DNA of 6,785 bases. Source: Rhizobacter sp. Its GTDB lineage: Bacteria > Pseudomonadota > Gammaproteobacteria > Burkholderiales > Burkholderiaceae. Of this stretch, positions 1 through 5,420 are shown piece by piece. The position numbers and the translations under genes were made by a program. The stretch covers positions 1 to 6,785 of the forward strand of contig JACMKW010000355.1 of NCBI GenBank assembly GCA_014379885.1, read 5' to 3'. Below the pieces are notes generated by a model, which did not search any database, was not told where the DNA came from, and saw only the letters and a program-made list of their open reading frames with translations. Every line of letters starts with the position of its first letter. The stretch's first letter is position 1.

Positions 1-1
1 G

Positions 2-91
2 CCCGCCGGCGCTGCCGCCGCTGCAGCCGATGGCAGCGGCAATGTGGCCCTGTCGCTCGGAGCACGCTCGGCCGTGGTCTACGCCTACTGA
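2..91 (+). CDS. C-terminal end of an unidentified protein (5' end outside window)
   Basis: An open frame enters from the left edge and stops at TGA 89-91, giving 29 visible residues. The tail starts with an alanine-rich stretch (PAGAAAAAADGSGN) and ends VALSLGARSAVVYAY. Third codon positions are mostly G or C, as in the neighbouring genes, which supports real coding. The alternating hydrophobic ending resembles the last beta strand of a beta-sandwich domain, such as those closing many glycoside hydrolases. With a starch-degrading gene nearby that is tempting, but 29 residues cannot identify a family. The GST gene begins 58 bases downstream on the same strand, so the two could share a transcript. 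The start and most of the protein lie outside the window. Confidence 0.55.
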   Translation, partial: PAGAAAAAADGSGNVALSLGARSAVVYAY

Positions 92-95
92 TCAC

Positions 96-109
96 AAGCC
101 TTTCGGCTT
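96..109 (+). other. Small hairpin after the first gene
   Basis: AAGCC (96-100) and GGCTT (105-109) pair around a TTTC loop, four bases after the upstream stop codon. No T-run follows, so it is not a convincing intrinsic terminator. It could be a weak attenuating or mRNA-protecting stem between the partial gene and the GST gene. Confidence 0.25.
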
Positions 110-149
110 CGCGCATCATCTCGCTCTCCAAGTTGAACGGGGGGCGCAC

Positions 150-794
150 ATGCCCGGCTACACCCTCTACGGCTCGCAAGGCTCAGGCTCGTCCACGGTC
201 GAGCTGGCGCTGGAGCGCATCGGCCTGCCCTACCGCTTGGTGCGCGCCTCCACCTGGGAAAGCGAATCGGCCCTGGCCGAACTGCGGGCCCTGAACCCGA
301 TGGGCCAGATTCCCACGCTGCAGTTGCCCGACGGCAGCGTGATGACCGAGAGTGCCGCCATCCTGATCCACCTCGGCTTGAGCCACCCCGAAGCGGCGCT
401 GCTGCCCACCGATGTGGCCACACGTGCGCAGGCGATCCGCGGGCTGGTGTTCATCGTGGCCAACTGCTACTCGAACATCAGCATCTCCGACTACCCCGAG
501 CGCTGGATCAGCGAATGTGCAGAAGACGACCCGCTGCGCGAACGTGTGCGGCTCGGCGCGCGGGCCCAGCTGCACCGCGCCTGGGAGATCTTTGCCGACA
601 GCCACACCGCCAGGCCGTACTTCCACGGCGCAGCGCCTGGCGCACTGGACTACCTGGCCGCGGTCGTTTCCAAATGGTCGGGCACACGCGCCCACCTGGA
701 GAAGCACCGCCCTGCTTTTTTCAACACGCTGCAGCGCATCGAGCAGCACCCGCAGGTAGCGCCGGTGTTCGCCCGCCACTGGCCGGCGGCCTGA
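150..794 (+). CDS. Glutathione S-transferase family protein
   Basis: The product is a 214-residue cytosolic protein of normal GST length. Residues 4-76 form the N-terminal thioredoxin-like domain. It has a Ser-rich first loop (GSQGSGSS, residues 8-15) where the catalytic Ser/Tyr/Cys usually lies, the LNPMGQIPTL segment (48-57) with the cis-proline at Pro55, and the glutathione-binding Glu67-Ser68 pair in TESAAIL. Residues from about 85 to 210 form the all-helical C-terminal domain. Members conjugate or reduce electrophilic substrates with glutathione. The substrate cannot be read here, and which serine is catalytic is uncertain. I chose ATG 150 because the fold begins there (YTLYGS) and a purine-rich GGGGGG lies just upstream. 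An in-frame ATG at 30 would overlap the preceding gene and add 40 residues without GST character. It stands tail-to-tail with the amylase gene, with which no functional link is evident. Confidence 0.9.
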   Translation: MPGYTLYGSQGSGSSTVELALERIGLPYRLVRASTWESESALAELRALNPMGQIPTLQLPDGSVMTESAAILIHLGLSHPEAALLPTDVATRAQAIRGLVFIVANCYSNISISDYPERWISECAEDDPLRERVRLGARAQLHRAWEIFADSHTARPYFHGAAPGALDYLAAVVSKWSGTRAHLEKHRPAFFNTLQRIEQHPQVAPVFARHWPAA

Positions 795-802
795 ATCAAG
801 CC

Positions 803-828
803 GAAAAAGCAGCTCGAAAAAGCAGCTC
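803..828. repeat. Perfect tandem repeat, 2 x 13 bp
   Basis: GAAAAAGCAGCTC occurs at 803-815 and again, without a gap, at 816-828. It is followed by a partial start of a third unit (TAAAAAA). It lies directly after the GST stop codon and abuts the A-run that serves as the T-tract of the minus-strand terminator. It probably arose by slippage. No function is apparent. Confidence 0.85.
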
Positions 829-861
829 TAAAAAATACCGACCCACCTTGCGGCAGGTCGG
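829..861 (-). terminator. Intrinsic terminator of the alpha-amylase gene
   Basis: On the minus strand a CCGACC/GGTCGG stem (plus-strand positions 838-843 and 856-861) has an inner CC/GG pair (846-847 with 852-853). It is followed by TA and six T residues (plus-strand A830-A835). The stem begins 56 bases past the amylase stop. This is the classic GC-stem plus U-tract form and would end amylase transcripts before they run antisense into the GST gene. A competing stem, CCACCTT (843-849) with AAGGTGG (867-873), overlaps it. No T-tract is present in the plus direction, so the GST gene has no evident intrinsic terminator here. Confidence 0.75.
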
Positions 862-870
862 CATCAAAGG

Positions 871-890
871 TGGCGCGCTCTACTGCGCCA
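871..890. other. Hairpin between convergent genes
   Basis: TGGCGC (871-876) pairs with GCGCCA (885-890) around an 8-base loop, in the gap between the convergent GST and amylase genes. It lacks a T-run on either side. It may add to transcript-end structure for either strand, but that is weakly supported. Confidence 0.3.
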
Positions 891-917
891 CGGCCGCATA
901 ACTTGGCTTGGGTGGGT

Positions 918-3095
918 TCATTTCCAGGTGGTGGTGACCGTCTGCGAGGCACCTGAGACCGGTGTCATCAAGCTGCGGTTGGCGCCGCTTTCCCACACCA
1001 CATTGCCGGCGCCGTCTTTCTTGATGAACTTGTATTCCATCGCGGTGCTGGCCGGCAGCGTGACCTGCGTGCGCCACTGGCTGCCCGCGACCAGAGTGAG
1101 CGGCAAGGCACTGGCAGGTGCCCAGCTGCCGAGCGCCGGCAGGCTGCCTACAAGGTGCACGCTTTGCCCGACCACGGTGCTGGCCGTCTGGTTGAAGGTG
1201 ACGGTCGAAGTGCCGCCTCCGGTGCTGCACGCTGCCGTGCTGTTGAACACACCGCAGGCGCTGATGGTGCCGTTGGCCGGTGTGATCAGGCTGCGGTTGC
1301 TGCCGCCTTCCCAGGTGGCGCTGGTGCAGCTGCTGTACTTGATGAACTTGTATTGCACGTTGGTCGAGGCCGGCAGGCTGACCGTGACCGCATGACCCGT
1401 TGATGCGGCCGGCAACGCCACCGCCTGGCACGGATTCCAGGCGCCGAGCGCGGCCACACTGCCCACCACGTAGACCTGCTGGCCCGACGCCGGCGCGGCG
1501 TTTTGCACCGTGAAGGCCGTGCTCACGCCGGGCTGCGTGTCGCCCACCTTGGCGTTGACGTGCAAGGCGGCCGCCGAGTTGGCCGCCACGCTGAGGGTGG
1601 CTAAGCCGGAGGCATCGACCGTCACCACCGTGCCGCTGCACACACCGGCCGCAAAGTCACCACTGATCACGTCGCAGTAGCCGCCCGCCGCCAAGCCGGT
1701 CTGGAAGCTGCGCGACAGCGCACCGCCCTCCTTGTTGATGACGACGAAAGCCTTGTCACCGCGACTGAAGGCGATTTGGTTGTTGCCGTTGTCCCACCAG
1801 TTGTTGACCACCCAGCTGCCCGCGCTGGCATTGCGAAAGCCCACCATGTTGGCGATCGGGCGGAAGCGGTGTTCGCACACCCAGCCACCACGCGTCTGGT
1901 CGAAGCAAGCCGGCGCACTCGCCCCGGCGGCCCAGGGCCCGCGGGTCGAGCCATCTGCGTTGTGCGGCGGGCCGAAGCTGGTGTCAAAGTTGTTCGCCTT
2001 CTGAAAGGCGTAGCTCGACATCACCACCGGGTGGCCGTAGGGCCAGGCGAGCATGAACACATTGGCAAGGTCGTAGGTAGCCCCGTTGTGGTGAGTGAGG
2101 TAGTTGCCGCCGCCGGCGTGGCCACGCTGCTTGTCGTGGTTGTCAGTGAACGCCACGGCCTTGCTGCTGCCCATCAGACCCCAGCTCTCGCCGAAGGTCT
2201 TGAGCTCGGCCAGCTTGCCGCCGCCAGCGAACTTTTGGTGGAGCTTCGGGCCGTAGGCGAACTCGGTGATGGTGGCCTGCCCGCCGCTCAATCCGAAGTA
2301 CTGACTGGGCTGCACCGCTTCGCCTGCGGCGCCGATGACTTCCAGGAACCAGAACGGCCGTGTCGGCGCGCGCGAATTCACGTTGTCGACAATGGCGCCC
2401 AGATCGCCAGGGCTGATGTGCTTGGCGCCATCGACGCGAAAGCCCTTCACGCCCATGTTGGCCAGACCAACCAGGTAGTCGGCAATCTTGCCGCGCACTT
2501 CGCCGCTGCCGGTGTCCAAGTCTTGCAGGCCCGAGAGCTCGCAGTTCTGCACGTTGTTGGCGTCGTTGTAGTTGGTGATGCCGCACACCGGCGAATGGAA
2601 GTTGGGGTGGCTGTAGAGACCGGGGTAGTTGTGGTGCGACCAGCTGCGCCCGGCACTGGACGTGCCGTTCGTGCCGCCCGACATGTGGTTGATCACCGCG
2701 TCTACATAGATGCCCACGCCCACCGCGTTGCAGCGGTTCACCATGTCCTGAAACTCGGCACGCGTGCCGCTGCGGCTGCGGTCGAGGTTGTAGCTCACGG
2801 TCTGGTAGCGCATCCACCACGGAAAGGGCGCGCCGTCTCCGCTTGTGATCCAGTTGTGTTCGCTGGGGGGCGAGACCTGCACAGCGGCGAAGCCCTTGGG
2901 CCCGAGGTGCGACTCGCATTCGCGGGCGATGTCGGTCCAGCGCCATTCGAACAGCTGAACGAAGGCAGTGCGGGGGGCTTGCGCGTGGCTGGCGAGCGCG
3001 GCGCCGAGCAAGGCCGCTGTGGCCAGGGTGCGGGCGTGGGCAAGAAGCCAGCGCGGGCGTGCGCGCAAGGCGCCGGGGATGTCGGGCGTGTGCAT
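918..3095 (-). CDS. Secreted alpha-amylase (GH13, animal type) with two C-terminal CBM20 starch-binding modules
   Basis: A 725-residue exported endo-alpha-1,4-glucanase that should cleave starch outside the cytoplasm. Residues 1-38 or 1-40 are a signal peptide (basic n-region, hydrophobic core from about 24, cleavage near SHA/QA). Residues 41-510 are the GH13 catalytic barrel and domain C. Region I is DAVINH (132-137). The nucleophile is Asp222 in GFRVDGAKH, the acid/base Glu252 in FLEVI, and the third acid Asp321 in FTDNHD. A glycine-rich loop GHAGGG follows. Candidate calcium ligands are Asn136, Asp192 and His226. Cysteine pairs typical of pancreatic-type amylases are present: 60/122, 171/185, 397/407 and 474/486. 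Two CBM20 modules follow, at about 524-618 and 629-725, with sugar-binding tryptophans at 553, 595, 658 and 701. ATG 3095 is chosen over an in-frame GTG at 3125 because AGGAGA lies 6 bases upstream. It falls in the group spanning GH13 subfamilies 24 and 32. Chloride-ligand Arg220 and Asn319 are present, but the third ligand position holds Val357. Confidence 0.96.
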   Translation of the reverse strand: MHTPDIPGALRARPRWLLAHARTLATAALLGAALASHAQAPRTAFVQLFEWRWTDIARECESHLGPKGFAAVQVSPPSEHNWITSGDGAPFPWWMRYQTVSYNLDRSRSGTRAEFQDMVNRCNAVGVGIYVDAVINHMSGGTNGTSSAGRSWSHHNYPGLYSHPNFHSPVCGITNYNDANNVQNCELSGLQDLDTGSGEVRGKIADYLVGLANMGVKGFRVDGAKHISPGDLGAIVDNVNSRAPTRPFWFLEVIGAAGEAVQPSQYFGLSGGQATITEFAYGPKLHQKFAGGGKLAELKTFGESWGLMGSSKAVAFTDNHDKQRGHAGGGNYLTHHNGATYDLANVFMLAWPYGHPVVMSSYAFQKANNFDTSFGPPHNADGSTRGPWAAGASAPACFDQTRGGWVCEHRFRPIANMVGFRNASAGSWVVNNWWDNGNNQIAFSRGDKAFVVINKEGGALSRSFQTGLAAGGYCDVISGDFAAGVCSGTVVTVDASGLATLSVAANSAAALHVNAKVGDTQPGVSTAFTVQNAAPASGQQVYVVGSVAALGAWNPCQAVALPAASTGHAVTVSLPASTNVQYKFIKYSSCTSATWEGGSNRSLITPANGTISACGVFNSTAACSTGGGTSTVTFNQTASTVVGQSVHLVGSLPALGSWAPASALPLTLVAGSQWRTQVTLPASTAMEYKFIKKDGAGNVVWESGANRSLMTPVSGASQTVTTTWK

Positions 3096-3101
3096 GTTTT
3101 G

Positions 3102-3107
3102 TCTCCT
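3102..3107 (-). promoter_or_regulatory. Ribosome binding site of the amylase gene
   Basis: On the minus strand AGGAGA lies 6 bases (CAAAAC) before ATG 3095-3093. It is the strongest Shine-Dalgarno sequence in the window and decides the start. It rejects the upstream GTG at 3125, whose extra ten residues (MAAPPHRRQN) would also spoil the signal peptide's n-region. Confidence 0.85.
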
Positions 3108-3139
3108 GTGTGGTGGTGCGGCCACGGGCTTCTTTTCTA

Positions 3140-3155
3140 TGACGTCTTTGCGTCA
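3140..3155. promoter_or_regulatory. Inverted repeat TGACG-N6-CGTCA, candidate operator
   Basis: A perfect 5-base inverted repeat (3140-3144 and 3151-3155) lies 45-60 bases upstream of the amylase start codon and four bases from a second inverted repeat. Its size and symmetry suit a dimeric regulator. It does not resemble the direct-repeat sites usually bound by LytTR proteins. Function is inferred from position only. Confidence 0.35.
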
Positions 3156-3159
3156 CGAA

Positions 3160-3178
3160 GGCGTAATGTAAGTACGCC
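3160..3178. promoter_or_regulatory. Inverted repeat GGCGTA-N7-TACGCC, candidate operator
   Basis: A perfect 6-base inverted repeat (3160-3165 and 3173-3178) with an A/T-richer 7-base spacer, 65-83 bases upstream of the amylase start codon. It could bind a dimeric repressor or activator near the amylase promoter, or form a stem in the 5' untranslated RNA. I see no convincing -35/-10 pair next to it, so the promoter itself is not assigned. Confidence 0.4.
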
Positions 3179-3250
3179 AACCCCCAGCTGCCTACCCCAA
3201 AAGACCCGGCACCGAACGCACTGACTGCGCGGCCGAATAACTTCTATCTT

Positions 3251-3275
3251 GTTGAATTCAATTGATAAATTCGAC
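3251..3275. promoter_or_regulatory. AT-rich imperfect palindrome, candidate protein-binding site
   Basis: GTTGAATT (3251-3258) and AATTCGAC (3268-3275) are inverted with one mismatch around a 9-base AT-rich spacer. TTGAATTCAA inside it is itself a perfect palindrome, and CAATTG (3259-3264) is another. The AT-richness suggests an easily melted promoter or an operator. The nearest -35-like hexamer on the minus strand (TTGAAT) lacks a good -10 partner. Confidence 0.35.
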
Positions 3276-3301
3276 AGTTCTGCGGCACCAAGTCGAAGTC
3301 A

Positions 3302-3318
3302 TGAAACATTCAGTTTCA
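3302..3318. promoter_or_regulatory. Inverted repeat TGAAAC-N5-GTTTCA
   Basis: A perfect 6-base inverted repeat with a 5-base spacer, 68 bases past the response regulator stop. The stem is not GC-rich and no T-run follows on the minus strand, so an intrinsic terminator is unlikely. An operator or a weak RNA stem is possible. Confidence 0.3.
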
Positions 3319-3385
3319 ACTTTGGCGGGCGCTTTAAACATGTTGTTTGGCTACATTCCTGTACTACAAGCTCAACGCAGGCCTC

Positions 3386-4156
3386 TCACATGTGCCGGAA
3401 CACGTGCACGAAGCTTCGACTCACCGGCAGCACCTCGCTGCGGCCTTTCAAATGCACTTCGGCCGTTTCGTTCGGCCCGCGCGCCACCTGGCTCACCTGG
3501 TGCAGGTTGACGATGACCGAGCGGTGCACCTGCGCAAAACGCTCCGGGTCGAGCTCATCGGCCAGTTCGCGGATGCTCTTGCGGATGAGCGCCTCGCCGC
3601 CTTCCCACACCACCAGGGTGTACTTCTCGTCGGAGCGCAGGTAGGCCACTTGCTCCACCGGAATCAATCGCACGCTGGTTCCCACCGAGGCCTTGATCCA
3701 CTGCAGCCAACCACCCGCGCCCACACGGCGGCGCAGCTCGGCCGACATCTTTTCGATCACCGCATCGAAGACCTCGGCACCCGCCTCGCTCTTGCGCGAC
3801 AGCTTCGCGCGCAAACGCTCCACGGTGTCGGCCAGGCGCGCTTCATCGAAGGGCTTGACCACGTAGTCGAGCGCACCCTGCTCGAAGGCCGTCACGGCGT
3901 ATTGTTCGTAGGCGGTGACGAACACCACCTCAGCGCGCCGCGCAATGGAGCGTGCCGCCTCCACGCCGTTGAGCCCCGGCATGTGCACGTCGAGAAACAC
4001 CACCTGCGGTACGTGCTCGTCAAACATCTCCACCGCCTCGCGGCCGTTGCGCGCCTGCGCCACGATCTGCAGCTCGGGCCACAGGCGAGCGAGCAGGCTG
4101 CACAGGCGCTCACGCAGCAGCGGTTCGTCATCGGCGATCAAGGCGGTGGGGTTCAT
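3386..4156 (-). CDS. LytTR-family two-component response regulator
   Basis: A 256-residue cytoplasmic transcription regulator of the AlgR/LytR type. Residues 1-120 are a receiver domain: acidic pocket Asp9-Asp10, phospho-acceptor Asp56 in VFLDVHMPG, switch Thr81 in FVTA, and Lys101-Pro102. A linker of about 30 residues follows. Residues 152-250 are a LytTR DNA-binding domain with the family signature FAQVHRSVIVNL. All key receiver residues are present, so phosphorylation by the upstream kinase is expected. In this family that promotes dimerisation and binding to paired direct repeats. The gene follows the sensor kinase on the same strand, an arrangement typical of LytS/LytT or AlgZ/AlgR pairs, but here with an unusual 169-base gap holding a hairpin repeat. 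The start ATG 4156 is set by the receiver domain's N-terminus. Its Shine-Dalgarno is weak (GAAAG). Targets are unknown; the downstream amylase is an obvious candidate by position only. Confidence 0.94.
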   Translation of the reverse strand: MNPTALIADDEPLLRERLCSLLARLWPELQIVAQARNGREAVEMFDEHVPQVVFLDVHMPGLNGVEAARSIARRAEVVFVTAYEQYAVTAFEQGALDYVVKPFDEARLADTVERLRAKLSRKSEAGAEVFDAVIEKMSAELRRRVGAGGWLQWIKASVGTSVRLIPVEQVAYLRSDEKYTLVVWEGGEALIRKSIRELADELDPERFAQVHRSVIVNLHQVSQVARGPNETAEVHLKGRSEVLPVSRSFVHVFRHM

Positions 4157-4170
4157 CGGCTTTCAGGTCT
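4157..4170. repeat. 14-bp direct repeat, copy at the regulator start
   Basis: CGGCTTTCAGGTCT on the plus strand lies immediately upstream of the regulator's ATG. The same 14 bases recur at 4320-4333, where they span the kinase stop codon. The two copies bracket the hairpin repeat, at an offset of 163 bases. Confidence 0.85.
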
Positions 4171-4195
4171 CCAGATTCTTGGCCGTCCCCTTGCG

Positions 4196-4213
4196 CCGTT
4201 CGGGCTGAGCCTG
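4196..4213 (+). repeat. Degenerate third arm of the dispersed repeat
   Basis: This 18-base stretch (CCGTTCGGGCTGAGCCTG) matches the left hairpin arm at 4219-4236 in 15 of 18 positions, in the same orientation. It looks like a decayed extra half-copy beside the intact hairpin. Confidence 0.6.
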
Positions 4214-4217
4214 CATT

Positions 4218-4293
4218 TCCGATCGCCCTGAGCCTGTCGAAGGGAGCCAGCGCCTTGCTGTGCGCACCCTTCGACAGGCTCAGGGCGAACGGA
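4218..4293. repeat. Dispersed intergenic inverted repeat (REP-like hairpin)
   Basis: Arms 4218-4244 and 4267-4293 are inverse complements over 27 positions with one mismatch. This includes an uninterrupted 22-base-pair stem (4223-4244 with 4267-4288) around a 22-base loop. The arm core CCTTCGACAGGCTCAGGGCG belongs to a high-copy intergenic repeat that I recognise from many beta- and gammaproteobacterial genomes; its chance translation (ALSLSKG, PFDRLRA) often appears in spurious gene calls. In RNA it would form a very strong stem between the kinase and regulator cistrons, which could stabilise the upstream message, hinder read-through, or both. It encodes no transposase. Confidence 0.85.
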
Positions 4294-4319
4294 CTCTGGT
4301 TGAGGCATGTCACTCATCG

Positions 4320-4333
4320 CGGCTTTCAGGTCT
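4320..4333. repeat. 14-bp direct repeat, copy at the kinase end
   Basis: This is identical to 4157-4170. On the minus strand it reads AGACCTGAAAGCCG and contains the kinase's TGA stop (4328-4326). Past it, the sequence CGATGA parallels the ATGA of the regulator start, apart from two extra bases, so similarity extends to about 18 bases. Confidence 0.85.
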
Positions 4334-5402
4334 TGGGGAAGACGATCACGGCATTCAGGCCATGCGGTGGCTGGTCGCTGAGTTGCAGCTCGGCCGCGTC
4401 ACCCAAGAAGGCGCGCAAACGTGCGCGCAGGTTGTTGAGGCCGGTGCCGGGCGCCGCGGTTTCGCGCATGCCCACGCCGCTGTCGGCCACCACCACTTCA
4501 ACGGTGCCCGCTTGCTCGCGCGCTTCGACGCGGATGTTGCCGCCCGCCTCGCTCGGGTCGATGCCGTGGCGCACCGCGTTCTCCACCAGCGTGAGCAAGG
4601 CCATCGGCGGGAAACGCAACGATGCCAGCTCGGCCGGCCAGCTCACGCTGAACTCCAGCCGATCGGGCATGCGCATTCGCATCAGCTCGAGGTAGGCCTT
4701 CACCAGCGTCATCTCGGTGCCGAGCGTGCCGTTCTCGTCGCCCAAGGTGGGCACGGCCGCGCGCAGGTAGGCAATCAGGCTTTGCAGCACGGGTGCCGCA
4801 CGCGGTGAGCCCGATTCGACCAGCTGCTGCACATTGGCCAGCGTGTTGAACAGAAAGTGCGGCTCGATCTGCGCGTGCAGCAGGCGCAAGCGGGCGTCGA
4901 GCGCCTGTTTTTCGAGCGTGCTGCGCTCCAGCGCAAACGCCAGCTCCTGCGCGCGCGCCTGGGCATCTCGTTCGCGGTAAAGCGCGCCCAGCGCCACCAC
5001 AAGACCGAGGGCCATCGCCCAAACCGTGATCTTCATGAAGCCCCAGACCATGCCTTCGTGCTCGAGCACGCGCAGCACGCTGCCACCCGCCATCCACATG
5101 TAGGCCAGCAAGGTCGCTACCGGCGCTGCCAGCACGATGGCCAGCGACTGCACCACCCATCGCGGCAGCCAACGCTGCGGCCAGCGGCCGGCCACTTCGT
5201 AGGCCAGCAGCAGGGCCAACCCAACGAACACGGTGCGCGCCAGGATGCTGACGAACGAAGTACCGAAATGCGGGTTGAACAGCACCGCCAGCGCCGTGGT
5301 GACGGCCAGCATCAACAGCATGCGCGGCGGCCGAAAGGCCGAGCGCAGCAGTACAACCACGTTGCGCCAGCCGGCTGTGGCGAGGGGAGCGTTGGAATCC
5401 AT
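4326..5402 (-). CDS. LytS/AlgZ-type sensor histidine kinase
   Basis: A 358-residue inner-membrane kinase expected to phosphorylate the LytTR regulator downstream. Four hydrophobic segments fit membrane helices, at about 28-43, 47-69, 82-105 and 118-141. A probable coiled coil follows (143-175). The phospho-acceptor region HAQIEPHFLFNTL has His182, the signature of the His_kinase (PF06580) family. The ATP-binding domain has the N-box LVENAVRHG (Asn275) and G-box ADSGVGM (Asp307, Gly309, Gly311) with GTGLNNLRARL (319-329). There is no periplasmic sensor domain of any size, so the signal is probably sensed within the membrane or through a partner. I start it at ATG 5402. The open frame continues upstream, but those residues are Arg/His/Gly-rich and overlap the preceding gene. 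The Shine-Dalgarno is poor. The preceding gene ends 119 bases upstream on the same strand. Confidence 0.93.
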   Translation of the reverse strand: MDSNAPLATAGWRNVVVLLRSAFRPPRMLLMLAVTTALAVLFNPHFGTSFVSILARTVFVGLALLLAYEVAGRWPQRWLPRWVVQSLAIVLAAPVATLLAYMWMAGGSVLRVLEHEGMVWGFMKITVWAMALGLVVALGALYRERDAQARAQELAFALERSTLEKQALDARLRLLHAQIEPHFLFNTLANVQQLVESGSPRAAPVLQSLIAYLRAAVPTLGDENGTLGTEMTLVKAYLELMRMRMPDRLEFSVSWPAELASLRFPPMALLTLVENAVRHGIDPSEAGGNIRVEAREQAGTVEVVVADSGVGMRETAAPGTGLNNLRARLRAFLGDAAELQLSDQPPHGLNAVIVFPKT

Positions 5403-5403
5403 G

Positions 5404-5420
5404 GCCCGCACGATACGGGC
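5404..5420 (-). other. Small inverted repeat at the kinase start
   Basis: GCCCG (5404-5408) and CGGGC (5416-5420) form a 5-base-pair stem with a 7-base loop, one base from the start codon. If transcribed, it would hide the only GGG-containing stretch that could act as a ribosome binding site. It is small and may be chance in GC-rich DNA. Confidence 0.25.

Larger units (their letters stand above)
3096..3385 (-). other. Intergenic region between the response regulator and the amylase gene
   Basis: This 290-base non-coding stretch must hold the amylase promoter unless the gene is read from the regulator's transcript. It contains the amylase ribosome binding site, two inverted repeats at 3140-3178, and an AT-rich island (about 3236-3275) that stands out from the GC-rich surroundings. 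That island includes the 10-base palindrome TTGAATTCAA (3252-3261), which is part of an imperfect 25-base inverted repeat (3251-3275). A further inverted repeat, TGAAAC-N5-GTTTCA, lies at 3302-3318. No intrinsic terminator for the regulator gene is evident, so read-through is possible. Short open frames here lack coding character. Confidence 0.7.

Noticed and set aside
30..149. N-terminal extension of the GST gene from ATG 30
   Set aside because: It would overlap the stop of the upstream gene, adds residues with no GST character, and ATG 150 matches the usual fold start.
183..779. 198-codon minus-strand open frame opposite the GST gene
   Set aside because: The plus-strand frame has clear GST motifs; the antisense product has none.
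1776..3224. Long open frame (482 codons) on the plus strand, antisense to the amylase
   Set aside because: The opposite strand encodes a full GH13 barrel with all catalytic motifs. The antisense product is rich in Val/Ala/Gly/His with no recognisable domain, as expected for a shadow frame in GC-rich DNA.
3347..4231. 294-codon plus-strand open frame opposite the response regulator
   Set aside because: The minus strand has intact receiver and LytTR domains. The plus-strand product is His/Arg-rich and runs into intergenic repeat DNA.
4218..4293. Strong hairpin considered as an intrinsic terminator between kinase and regulator
   Set aside because: There is no T-run on either side, and the arms match a known dispersed repeat. 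Terminator activity is possible but not supported by the sequence.
4128..4313. Small minus-strand frame containing ALSLSKG and PFDRLRA
   Set aside because: These strings are the usual chance translation of the dispersed hairpin repeat, and the frame runs into the regulator in the wrong frame.
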